From contig JALWRO010000103.1 of assembly GCA_027080605.1 (NCBI GenBank), positions 1-7,232 of the forward strand: DNA of 7,232 nt, written 5' to 3'. A program made the position numbers and the translations under genes. This DNA comes from Campylobacterales bacterium. GTDB taxonomy: Bacteria; Campylobacterota; Campylobacteria; Campylobacterales; QNZT01. The notes under the pieces are model-generated. The model saw only the letters and a list, made by a program, of their open reading frames with translations. It was not told the origin of the DNA and did not search any database. Shown here one piece after another: positions 1 to 5,866 of the stretch (positions are counted from its first letter, which is position 1; each line of letters opens with the position of its first letter).

Positions 1-390
1 TACTTTGAGCAGCTGCTGGCACGCTCCAAAATGATCTTTTGCAAGTGTTATCTTGACATCTCCAAAGAGGAGCAGAAAAAACGGCTCGACGCCAGACGCA
101 ACGATCCCCTCAAACAGTGGAAAATCAGCCCGTTGGATGAGAAAGCACAGGAGAAGTGGGATGACTACTCCCAGGCACGGGACGAGATGTTCATCAAAAC
201 CGATTTTGTCTTCGCACCGTGGATCGTGGTACATACCGATGAGAAAAAAGAGGCGCGTATCAATGTTATGAAACACTTTCTCTCACAGGTAGCGTATGAG
301 GGGAAAGATGAGAGTAAACTCCTGTACGATAACGATATCGTATTTCCGTTTTCGGCTGAAGCGCTTGAATCGGGTAAAATTTTTCCATAG
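1..390 (+). CDS. ppk2: Polyphosphate kinase 2 family protein (PPK2), C-terminal part
   Basis: This is a partial gene whose 5' end lies off the left edge. The open frame runs from base 1 to a TAG stop at 388-390, giving 129 residues. The Met at base 31 is internal, because coding continues upstream as YFEQLLARSK. PPK2 enzymes transfer phosphate between polyphosphate and nucleotides in the cytoplasm. The visible part has the hallmarks of the end of the PPK2 kinase core: ISKEEQKKRL (residues 20-29), the basic DPLKQWKISPLD block (35-46), WDDYSQARDEM (53-63), TDFVFAPWIVV (67-77) and a DEKKEARINVMKHFL helix (80-94). The Walker A and B motifs would be upstream and are not visible, so nucleotide preference (GDP, ADP or AMP) cannot be judged. 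The stress protein gene follows after 12 bases, so the two are probably co-transcribed. Confidence 0.9.
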   Translation, partial: YFEQLLARSKMIFCKCYLDISKEEQKKRLDARRNDPLKQWKISPLDEKAQEKWDDYSQARDEMFIKTDFVFAPWIVVHTDEKKEARINVMKHFLSQVAYEGKDESKLLYDNDIVFPFSAEALESGKIFP

Positions 391-396
391 AGGAGG
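391..396 (+). promoter_or_regulatory. Shine-Dalgarno for the universal stress protein gene
   Basis: AGGAGG begins directly after the PPK2 stop codon and lies 6 bases before the ATG at 403. It is a near-perfect ribosome binding site and fixes the start of the downstream gene. The whole intergenic gap is 12 bases, leaving no room for a separate promoter. Confidence 0.85.
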
Positions 397-402
397 AGAG
401 AG

Positions 403-1218
403 ATGAAACAGGTAAAAAGAATTTTGGCACTTTGTAACGACTATGCCCAATGCGATGCTGTTTTGGCAAAGAGTGTGGAGATAGCAAAACGTCATGAAGC
501 GGGATTGACAGTACTGTTTGTAGCGGAAGAGGCACTTTTTGAGTTGCCGCTTTTTCGCAGCGATGATATGCTGGACAGGGAGAAAATACGTCATGAAGTG
601 TTGCATAAATTGGAAAAACTCGGTGTTGACAATGCCGCGGTTTTTGTCTATGAAAGCGATACCGTGGACAGAACAGTGCTTGAAGCGGAGCGTGAAAAAG
701 ATGCTCTGATCGTGACCCATTTCAGTGAAGGGATTACCGAAAAACTGGTAGAAAAGACAACGACTCCCGTACTGGTACTCAAAGCACATTCACATGTGTA
801 CGCCCAGGCAGTGGTTGCGGTCGATACCGTGCCCAATGAACAGTGCCTGCGCTATCTGAAAGAGGTTTTTACAGGAGTGACGCTGACGCTCTATCAGGAT
901 TTTCAGTATGTGCCTGTCAGTACGACAGTTGATCCCGCGTTTGAACCGTACGATGTCGGGATGGATGCGACACTTTATACGGAGCTGATGGAAGCGCGGA
1001 GAGAAGCTTTTGAAACATTTTGCAAAGAGAAGGGGCTTATCGGACGTTTTGAAGTCGGTGAAAACGGTATTGACGAAGATACGGTACAGTTCGCGCAGCG
1101 TGCGGAGGCGGATCTGCTGGTCGTCGCGGCGATGGACAAAGATACGATGCTCGGTGATGCGACAGGGGATATTCTGGAAAAGTCGCCTGTCGATGTGCTG
1201 GTCTGTTTTGAACGATGA
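403..1218 (+). CDS. Universal stress protein, two tandem UspA domains
   Basis: This 271-residue cytoplasmic protein is about twice the length of a single UspA domain and reads as a tandem. Domain 1 spans roughly residues 1-127: it opens with the first strand VKRILALCNDY, includes the LTVLFVAEEA strand (35-44) and ends with the typical TTTPVLVLK. Domain 2 spans roughly 133-271, with the opening strand AQAVVAVDT (134-142), ADLLVVAAMDK (236-246) and the ending SPVDVLVC (261-268). The usual ATP loop (G-x2-G-x9-G-S/T) is not recognisable. Domain 1 has THFSEGITEKLVEKTTT and domain 2 has LGDATGDILEKSP at that position, so both domains are likely non-canonical or non-ATP-binding. Usp proteins help cells survive starvation and oxidative or respiratory stress, but the target of this one is unknown. 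The start is set by AGGAGG. The stop codon overlaps the xthA start. Confidence 0.85.
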   Translation: MKQVKRILALCNDYAQCDAVLAKSVEIAKRHEAGLTVLFVAEEALFELPLFRSDDMLDREKIRHEVLHKLEKLGVDNAAVFVYESDTVDRTVLEAEREKDALIVTHFSEGITEKLVEKTTTPVLVLKAHSHVYAQAVVAVDTVPNEQCLRYLKEVFTGVTLTLYQDFQYVPVSTTVDPAFEPYDVGMDATLYTELMEARREAFETFCKEKGLIGRFEVGENGIDEDTVQFAQRAEADLLVVAAMDKDTMLGDATGDILEKSPVDVLVCFER

Positions 1219-2006
1219 GCCGCGTAAAAATAGCGACATTTAATGTCAATTCGATTCGTTCGCGTGTCGATTTGATCGCGACCTGGCTGAAGGAGAAAAA
1301 TCCTGTCGACATACTTTGTATGCAGGAGCTGAAGTGCGAAGATGCACAGTTTCCCAAAGCTCCGTTTGAAGCACTCGGTTATGAGACGGCGATCAACGGG
1401 GAAAAGCGTTACAACGGTGTGGCAGTTTGCTCAAAACTGCCGATCCAGCGCGTCAAAACTGTTTTTGATGTGGAAGTACTGGACAGACAAAAGCGTCTGA
1501 TCGAAGTGGAAATCGAAAACATGGTCATACTCAATGTCTATGCTCCGCACGGGGAGAGTGACGAAACAGATCCGAAACATCTCTTTAAAATGGACTTTTA
1601 CGATGCCCTGACGGCGTATGTTGCCAAACTTCATAAAGTGTATGAAAAGGTGATTGTTTTAGGAGATATGAACGTCGCGCTGGAAGATATCGATGTCTAT
1701 AATCCCGAAATATTTGAAGGCAGTGTCGGATTTATGGAGAGTGAAAAAGCGAAACTCCGCGCTTTACTGAAAGTCGGGTTACACGACTGTTATCGGCAGA
1801 AATACCCAGATACCCAAGCGTTTACGTGGTGGGACTACCGAACCGCAGGAATCTGGAGAGATGAAGGCATGCGCATCGACTACATTCTGGCGACCGATGC
1901 GGTGGCGGCGCAATGTGAAGAGATAACAGTCGATTTATGGACACGGCGCAGACGCACACCGACACCCAGCGATCACGCGCCGCTGGTGGGAGAAATCAGT
2001 TTATAA
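1215..2006 (+). CDS. xthA: Exodeoxyribonuclease III (AP endonuclease)
   Basis: This 263-residue protein is close to the E. coli enzyme in length (268). It cleaves 5' of abasic sites, removes blocked 3' ends left by oxidative damage or by Nth, and digests 3' ends of duplex DNA. Its exonuclease/endonuclease/phosphatase-fold motifs are complete: FNVNSIRSR (9-17), CMQELK with metal-binding E38, NVYAPHG with Y109, LGDMNVA with D151 and N153, TWWDYRTAG (204-212), RIDYIL with D222, and the terminal SDHAPL with catalytic D253-H254. The ATG overlaps the stop codon of the stress protein (ATGA, 1215-1218). No strong Shine-Dalgarno is visible, so translation is probably coupled to the upstream gene. The last 11 bases overlap the end of the convergent thioredoxin-like gene. 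Confidence 0.96.
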   Translation: MSRVKIATFNVNSIRSRVDLIATWLKEKNPVDILCMQELKCEDAQFPKAPFEALGYETAINGEKRYNGVAVCSKLPIQRVKTVFDVEVLDRQKRLIEVEIENMVILNVYAPHGESDETDPKHLFKMDFYDALTAYVAKLHKVYEKVIVLGDMNVALEDIDVYNPEIFEGSVGFMESEKAKLRALLKVGLHDCYRQKYPDTQAFTWWDYRTAGIWRDEGMRIDYILATDAVAAQCEEITVDLWTRRRRTPTPSDHAPLVGEISL

Positions 2007-2514
2007 AGCGGGAAAGCCATATTTTAAATCTCAGTGACGGCGACGAGGTATATCCGATGTCAGTGAAGGTGTTGGTGCCTTTGTCATTGTAGATAAAAGT
2101 GGTGGGGAAAGTATCGACGCCGAATTTTTGTGCTATGGCGCCGTCGGCGTCATTGACAACGGGGAAGTGGAGGTCGTGCTCTTTCATGAACTGTTTGATA
2201 TCTTCATCGCTTCCGCTGTTGACTGCGAAGGCGATTACTTCATGATCTTTGGAAAGGTTGCTGAGGACGGGTGAGCTCATTTTACAAACCGGGCACCAGC
2301 TTCCCCAGAAGTAGAGTATCGCCGGTTTCCCGGAGAGTTCATGAAGGTTTTTGGTTGTACCGTCGAGAAGGGTGACGGTCAGATCGGGCAGGTTTTTGTC
2401 GACCAGTTCCGGTTTGCGGATATAGCTGACGACATTGGCGACGATGACGACCATGACAATCAGCTTCAACGCTTCGATGAGGATGGTTTTTGGGGAAAAT
2501 TTCAGTTGCATCAT
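1996..2514 (-). CDS. Membrane-anchored thioredoxin-like protein (TlpA/ResA/ScsD type)
   Basis: This 172-residue protein has an uncleaved-looking N-terminal membrane segment (about residues 11-31, ILIEALKLIVMVVIVANVVS) flanked by positive charges, followed by a thioredoxin fold. The fold is therefore expected on the periplasmic side. The active site is WCPVC (C74, C77), and the cis-proline loop FPTTF contains P137. The N-terminal pattern LPDLTVTLLDG and ILYFWGSWCPVC is typical of TlpA/ResA-type proteins, and the CPVC dipeptide resembles ScsD-like members. Family members reduce or shuffle disulfides in exported proteins, such as apocytochromes c or copper-stress proteins. The partner here is unknown. 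The ATG at 2514 overlaps the nth stop codon (ATGA). AAGG at 2519-2522 is 4 bases from this ATG and 7 from the ATG of codon 2 (2511), so the second Met may be the true start. The gene end overlaps convergent xthA by 11 bp. Confidence 0.88.
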   Translation of the reverse strand: MMQLKFSPKTILIEALKLIVMVVIVANVVSYIRKPELVDKNLPDLTVTLLDGTTKNLHELSGKPAILYFWGSWCPVCKMSSPVLSNLSKDHEVIAFAVNSGSDEDIKQFMKEHDLHFPVVNDADGAIAQKFGVDTFPTTFIYNDKGTNTFTDIGYTSSPSLRFKIWLSRFIN

Positions 2515-3161
2515 CCCGCCTTGAAACTCTCTTTGGTTTTACACAAATCCGTCATGAAACACTCCGTGTCGCATTTGGGATTTTTGGCGGTGCAGATGTA
2601 GCGTCCGAAAAGTACCATCGCCTGATGTAAAATATAGAGGTTGTCATGAAATGCCTTGACTAAATCTTCTTCGGTCTTTTCGACGGTTTTCGCGTCGCTG
2701 AGACCGAGTCTGTGTGCGACACGGAAAACGTGTGTATCGACTGCCATCAGGTTGGCTTTGGTGTATTCGATCATGACAACGTGTGCGGTTTTGCGTCCCA
2801 CGCCGGCGAGTTTGACCAACTCTTTTTCATCCAGCGGAATTTCACCGCCGTAGTTTTCCATGACACTTTTTGCCATTTTGATGAGGTTTTCGGCTTTATT
2901 GTTGAAAAAAGAGCAGGTTTTGATCAACGCTTTGACATCGTCGATATCTGCTTCCGCCAGCTCTTTGGGAGAGGGGTACTTCTCGAAAAGCGCCGGGGTG
3001 ATGAGATTGACCCGTTTGTCGGTACACTGTGCGGAAAGCATCACCGCTACCAGAAGCTCATAGAGGTTTTTGTAGTGCAACTCTGTCTGTGCATCTTTGT
3101 ACCTCTCTATGAAGCGCCTTTTGATCTCTTCAATCTCTTTCTTTGTCGCTAAAATCGCCAC
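2511..3161 (-). CDS. nth: Endonuclease III (DNA glycosylase/AP lyase)
   Basis: This 216-residue protein has the family's usual length. It excises oxidised pyrimidines from DNA and nicks the resulting abasic site in base excision repair. Visible signatures are LLVAVMLSAQCTDKRVN (36-52), the helix-hairpin-helix LAGVGRKTAHVV (118-129) with catalytic Lys124, VDTHVFRVAHRLGL (141-154) with catalytic Asp142, and a C-terminal four-Cys [4Fe-4S] site (C190, C197, C201, C207). The cysteine spacing is C-x6-C-x3-C-x5-C, one residue longer in the middle than the E. coli x2 pattern. The start is GTG, immediately after the TAA of the carboxypeptidase gene, with AAGGA 6 bases upstream. The gene is the middle member of an apparent three-gene operon, and its stop codon overlaps the thioredoxin-like gene. 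Confidence 0.95.
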   Translation of the reverse strand: MAILATKKEIEEIKRRFIERYKDAQTELHYKNLYELLVAVMLSAQCTDKRVNLITPALFEKYPSPKELAEADIDDVKALIKTCSFFNNKAENLIKMAKSVMENYGGEIPLDEKELVKLAGVGRKTAHVVMIEYTKANLMAVDTHVFRVAHRLGLSDAKTVEKTEEDLVKAFHDNLYILHQAMVLFGRYICTAKNPKCDTECFMTDLCKTKESFKAG

Positions 3162-5747
3162 TTATTTTCCTTTGTATTCCACTACTTCCGGTTCGCTGTA
3201 GTTTGGTACGTCATCGTAGCTGAAAACAGCATAATATTTGTCTATCTTCGTGGAGCCGAAGTTGTCGTAGGTGTAGTTATCCGAACCTGCATAGAGTTTG
3301 ACACCGTCGTAGGGGTTTTTGGGGGGATGAAAACGGTTACGCACGACATAGGCGCCTTTGAATCCTTCGTCTTTGGGGTTTTCCCAGGTGAGCTTGACCA
3401 TCCCTTTTTCGAGTGATGTTTTAAGACCAGTGCACGGTGCAGGCGGGAATTTGCGCCGTTTGATATATTTGATGACCAGTTTGACTTCATGATCGCTGTG
3501 TTTGTCGTACCAGTCGATAATATGATCTTTGGTATTGCTGGCGGCTGTCGCTTTGACGATGAAACTCGCCGGTCTGTTTTCTGCATGAAATTTTTCGAGT
3601 TCCAGTTTGCTGAGGGTGTCGAACAAAAAGTAGTGTTTGCTCTTTTTCTTCAAGTCTGCAAGACTCACTTCATAGCCGATAAATTCGATCTTTTCACGAT
3701 TTTTGATATCTTCGTACTCGTGGCTTTGTGTGTCGATAAACTCTATGTTGTAGCGTACATCGACTGATATTTTGGGTTTGTTTTTATTCTGTATGACGAT
3801 GTAGGCATCGGTGATGACTGTTGTGTCGGGATCGGGCAGTGTTTCGAGTGAAAAGTCCATATATCCGTAGATTTTGTTGCCCTCTTTGTCAAAGCCGCAG
3901 GAGAGTTTGTCTGTAATGGTTTCCTCTTTTGCGATAGTGCTGAGGATAGTCGGTATGATCTCCATCTTGACAGGCGGCAGGGTATATTTGATATCCAGAT
4001 GCGGACGGTAGTGGATACCTCCGCCGAACGGTCCGTATCCGAGGTCAAACTGCATCATCTGCGAGTCGCGTCCGAGTGGAAGTTTTGTCGGTCCCTGGAA
4101 ACGGAAAAGCACCTTTTTATGACTTATTTCGTGTTCGAGCAGTTTTTTTTCATAGTCGTTGAAGCGCCACTCTCTCCAGATACCCTGTGTCAGTTTTTCG
4201 GAAGGGATGGTTTCCCCCAGTGTCTGGATGATCTCCGCTTCATGAATTTGCTGAAAATCGGTGACTTCACTCACACTTTGCTGATCGACAAACGAGATTG
4301 ACCATTCGCCGTATTTTTCGATTTTGACATTGACACGGTTCATGGGGTATAGCGAAATTGATGCTTCCTGAATGATTGCGTTTTCGGGGATGTTTGCCAG
4401 TGAAAACGCCATGACGCCGTAACTGATGCCTTTGGACTGGTTGACACCGACAAAGATAGAGTTTTTGCCGAAATGCTCCCTGTTTTGCTCGATCGATTTT
4501 TCCGCGACATAGCCGATTTCGGTCGGTGCGGGAAAGATAGTTTTGGAAAATTCGTCACGTTCGAGCAGTGTCTGGACTTTCAGCTGCGGGGCAAAAGGGG
4601 AGCTGATGTTGCTGATGGGATCGACCGCCCTGATATAGTAAAAATACTCCGTACCGCTTTGCAGTTCAATATCGGTAAAGGAAAATTCGGTTGTCGTTGC
4701 GATCAGGTTTTTTTCGCGGCAGGCATCTTTGTGCTGTGTACTGCGATAGACTTTGTAAAAGGTGCCGGGTGTAGTTTGTGTGTGTTCCCATGCAAGATTG
4801 ACATGATTACTTCCAAAAGATTCGATATGAAAATGCTCCACCCGTTTGGGTGCAAAAGGGGCGTAGTTTTTGGCTTCTGAGAGGGCATAGAGCAGGGCGG
4901 GAATGTTTTCATGAATGCTTTCGGTCATATTTTGCATATAGTCGGGAATGTTTCGTGTACCCACTTCCACGACCGCTGCGACGATACCTTTGGAGTAGTA
5001 GTACTCTCTGCCGCTTCCGCTGATGAGTTTGGTGGGCGGCTTGCCACGGTGAATACCGTACTCCCTGCCGGTCACTTTTTTGATTTCAAAGTTCATGTTG
5101 GCACACAGAACATTCAGGTCGGTGCCTTCGATTTCTGCTTCATGATTGAATTTATGCGCCGGGAAGAAAACGTTACCCTGAGAGTGATAGTCCAGTGCCA
5201 TTGTGATGTTCGGGTGGGCATCGACAAAGGTTTTGATAGCTCTGGTTTCAGGTTCCGAAAAAGGCTCCGGACCGCCGTAAACATTGGAAGAGGTGTCTTT
5301 GATTTTGGTGAAACCGACACTGAAGTTTCTGTTGAGATCGACACCGTAGGTGCCGTCTTTGTTGTTGCGTCTGTTTTTTCTCCAGAAAGAAAAGTGAGTA
5401 CGTGAATATTCGAATCCGTCCGGATTGAGACACGGTACCATGTAGAGGGTGTTTTTGGTCAGTGCCGCTTTGATTTTCGGGTTGGTTTGGTAGTTTTTGA
5501 GGATATACTCTATGAAAGCGACGCCCAGTTCATTTCCGATCCACTCTCTGGCGTGGATGGTACCGGTGTAGAGAAGAGCCGGTTTCAGGTCTGCATTTTC
5601 GACATCGAGAGTCAGTGTCGCCAGTACAATATCACGATCTTCCCATGTTTTACCGATCGACTGAACGGTAATGAGATTTGGATAGTTTTTTACACACTCT
5701 TTTAAAAAAGCAATCGTTTCATCATATGATTTGTATTGTAACTTCAT
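3162..5747 (-). CDS. Multidomain M14 zinc carboxypeptidase with FnIII and DNRLRE-like domains
   Basis: The ATG start at 5747 gives 861 residues. An upstream TTG at 5765 would give 867, and numbering here follows the 867 form. Residues about 8-300 are an M14 peptidase, which releases C-terminal residues using one zinc. Its active site is complete by comparison with carboxypeptidase A: zinc ligands H71 and E74 (HAREW) and H194 (DYHSQ), substrate-binding R129 (FWRKNRR) and N145-R146 (DLNRNF), and general base E267 (VEVGTR). Residues about 302-400 look like a fibronectin type III domain. About 412-596 resembles a DNRLRE-type beta domain (GKNSIFVG, YGVMAFSLANIPENAIIQEA), and about 602-770 looks like a diverged second copy (YGYMDFSLETLPDPDTTV). 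About 773-867 is a second FnIII-like domain (VKLTWENP, KYYAVFSYDD). No signal peptide or membrane segment is visible, which is odd for this architecture. GGAG at 5752-5755 and the promoter position favour the ATG. Confidence 0.88.
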   Translation of the reverse strand: MKLQYKSYDETIAFLKECVKNYPNLITVQSIGKTWEDRDIVLATLTLDVENADLKPALLYTGTIHAREWIGNELGVAFIEYILKNYQTNPKIKAALTKNTLYMVPCLNPDGFEYSRTHFSFWRKNRRNNKDGTYGVDLNRNFSVGFTKIKDTSSNVYGGPEPFSEPETRAIKTFVDAHPNITMALDYHSQGNVFFPAHKFNHEAEIEGTDLNVLCANMNFEIKKVTGREYGIHRGKPPTKLISGSGREYYYSKGIVAAVVEVGTRNIPDYMQNMTESIHENIPALLYALSEAKNYAPFAPKRVEHFHIESFGSNHVNLAWEHTQTTPGTFYKVYRSTQHKDACREKNLIATTTEFSFTDIELQSGTEYFYYIRAVDPISNISSPFAPQLKVQTLLERDEFSKTIFPAPTEIGYVAEKSIEQNREHFGKNSIFVGVNQSKGISYGVMAFSLANIPENAIIQEASISLYPMNRVNVKIEKYGEWSISFVDQQSVSEVTDFQQIHEAEIIQTLGETIPSEKLTQGIWREWRFNDYEKKLLEHEISHKKVLFRFQGPTKLPLGRDSQMMQFDLGYGPFGGGIHYRPHLDIKYTLPPVKMEIIPTILSTIAKEETITDKLSCGFDKEGNKIYGYMDFSLETLPDPDTTVITDAYIVIQNKNKPKISVDVRYNIEFIDTQSHEYEDIKNREKIEFIGYEVSLADLKKKSKHYFLFDTLSKLELEKFHAENRPASFIVKATAASNTKDHIIDWYDKHSDHEVKLVIKYIKRRKFPPAPCTGLKTSLEKGMVKLTWENPKDEGFKGAYVVRNRFHPPKNPYDGVKLYAGSDNYTYDNFGSTKIDKYYAVFSYDDVPNYSEPEVVEYKGK
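3168..3172 (-). promoter_or_regulatory. Shine-Dalgarno supporting the GTG start of nth
   Basis: AAGGA on the minus strand lies inside the last codons of the carboxypeptidase gene. It is separated from the GTG at 3161 by 6 bases that include the upstream TAA stop. It supports GTG as the nth start and suggests translational coupling. Confidence 0.65.
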
Positions 5748-5751
5748 GATA

Positions 5752-5755
5752 CTCC
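5752..5755 (-). promoter_or_regulatory. Shine-Dalgarno deciding the carboxypeptidase start
   Basis: GGAG on the minus strand lies 4 bases before the ATG at 5747. The alternative in-frame TTG at 5765 has only TCCTCCACTATA upstream, which is not a ribosome binding site. It would also lie within a few bases of the predicted transcription start. The ATG is therefore preferred. Confidence 0.6.
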
Positions 5756-5776
5756 ATAGATTCAATATAGTGGAGG

Positions 5777-5785
5777 ATTATAACA
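5777..5785 (-). promoter_or_regulatory. Extended -10 promoter for the carboxypeptidase-nth-thioredoxin operon
   Basis: The minus strand reads TGTTATAAT, a perfect extended -10 element (TGn plus TATAAT). No strong -35 box lies 16-18 bases upstream. The best candidate is TTTAAA at 5801-5806, matching 4 of 6 consensus positions, in an A/T-rich stretch. A start of transcription near 5770 would give a leader of about 23 bases before the ATG at 5747, containing the GGAG site. Weak or absent -35 boxes are normal for housekeeping promoters of Campylobacterota. The downstream genes have no gaps, so this promoter probably serves all three. Confidence 0.65.
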
Positions 5786-5827
5786 TAAAAAGGGCAGATG
5801 TTTAAAACAGTGAGAGGAGGGTAAATC

Positions 5828-5858
5828 ACCCAAAACAAATATACTATCTGTTTTGGGT
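5828..5858 (-). terminator. Inverted repeat, probable terminator of the ATP-grasp gene
   Basis: ACCCAAAACA (5828-5837) and TGTTTTGGGT (5849-5858) form a perfect 10-bp stem with an 11-base loop, starting 8 bases after the stop codon of the ATP-grasp gene. The sequence that follows on the minus strand is GATTTACCC, not a real T-run, so intrinsic termination may be weak or Rho-assisted. A smaller competing hairpin (GGGT/ACCC, 5819-5831) shares one arm. A protein-binding operator upstream of the carboxypeptidase promoter is the alternative reading. Confidence 0.45.
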
Positions 5859-5866
5859 AAAAGTAG

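Noticed and set aside
790..1239. Minus-strand open frame of 149 codons opposite the stress protein gene
   Set aside because: It shadows a well-supported Usp gene, and I see no ribosome binding site or family motif.
1966..1986. CCAGCG/CGCTGG inverted repeat just past the end of the thioredoxin-like gene, considered as a terminator
   Set aside because: The stem is only 6 bp, no T-run follows on either strand, and it falls in the codons for the conserved SDHAPL motif of xthA, which explains the sequence.
3321..3326. G6 tract in the carboxypeptidase gene as a phase-variation site
   Set aside because: Six bases is short compared with known switching poly-G tracts, and it encodes ordinary Pro codons.
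4911..5405. Plus-strand open frame of 164 codons inside the carboxypeptidase gene
   Set aside because: It is antisense to the conserved M14 domain, has no recognisable motifs, and its Cys/Phe/Val-rich composition is typical of a reverse-strand shadow. The same applies to frames at 2712-3152, 4473-4880 and 5876-6364.
5748..5765. TTG start adding six residues to the carboxypeptidase
   Set aside because: It has no ribosome binding site and would begin within about five bases of the predicted transcription start. The ATG at 5747 has GGAG at a workable distance.
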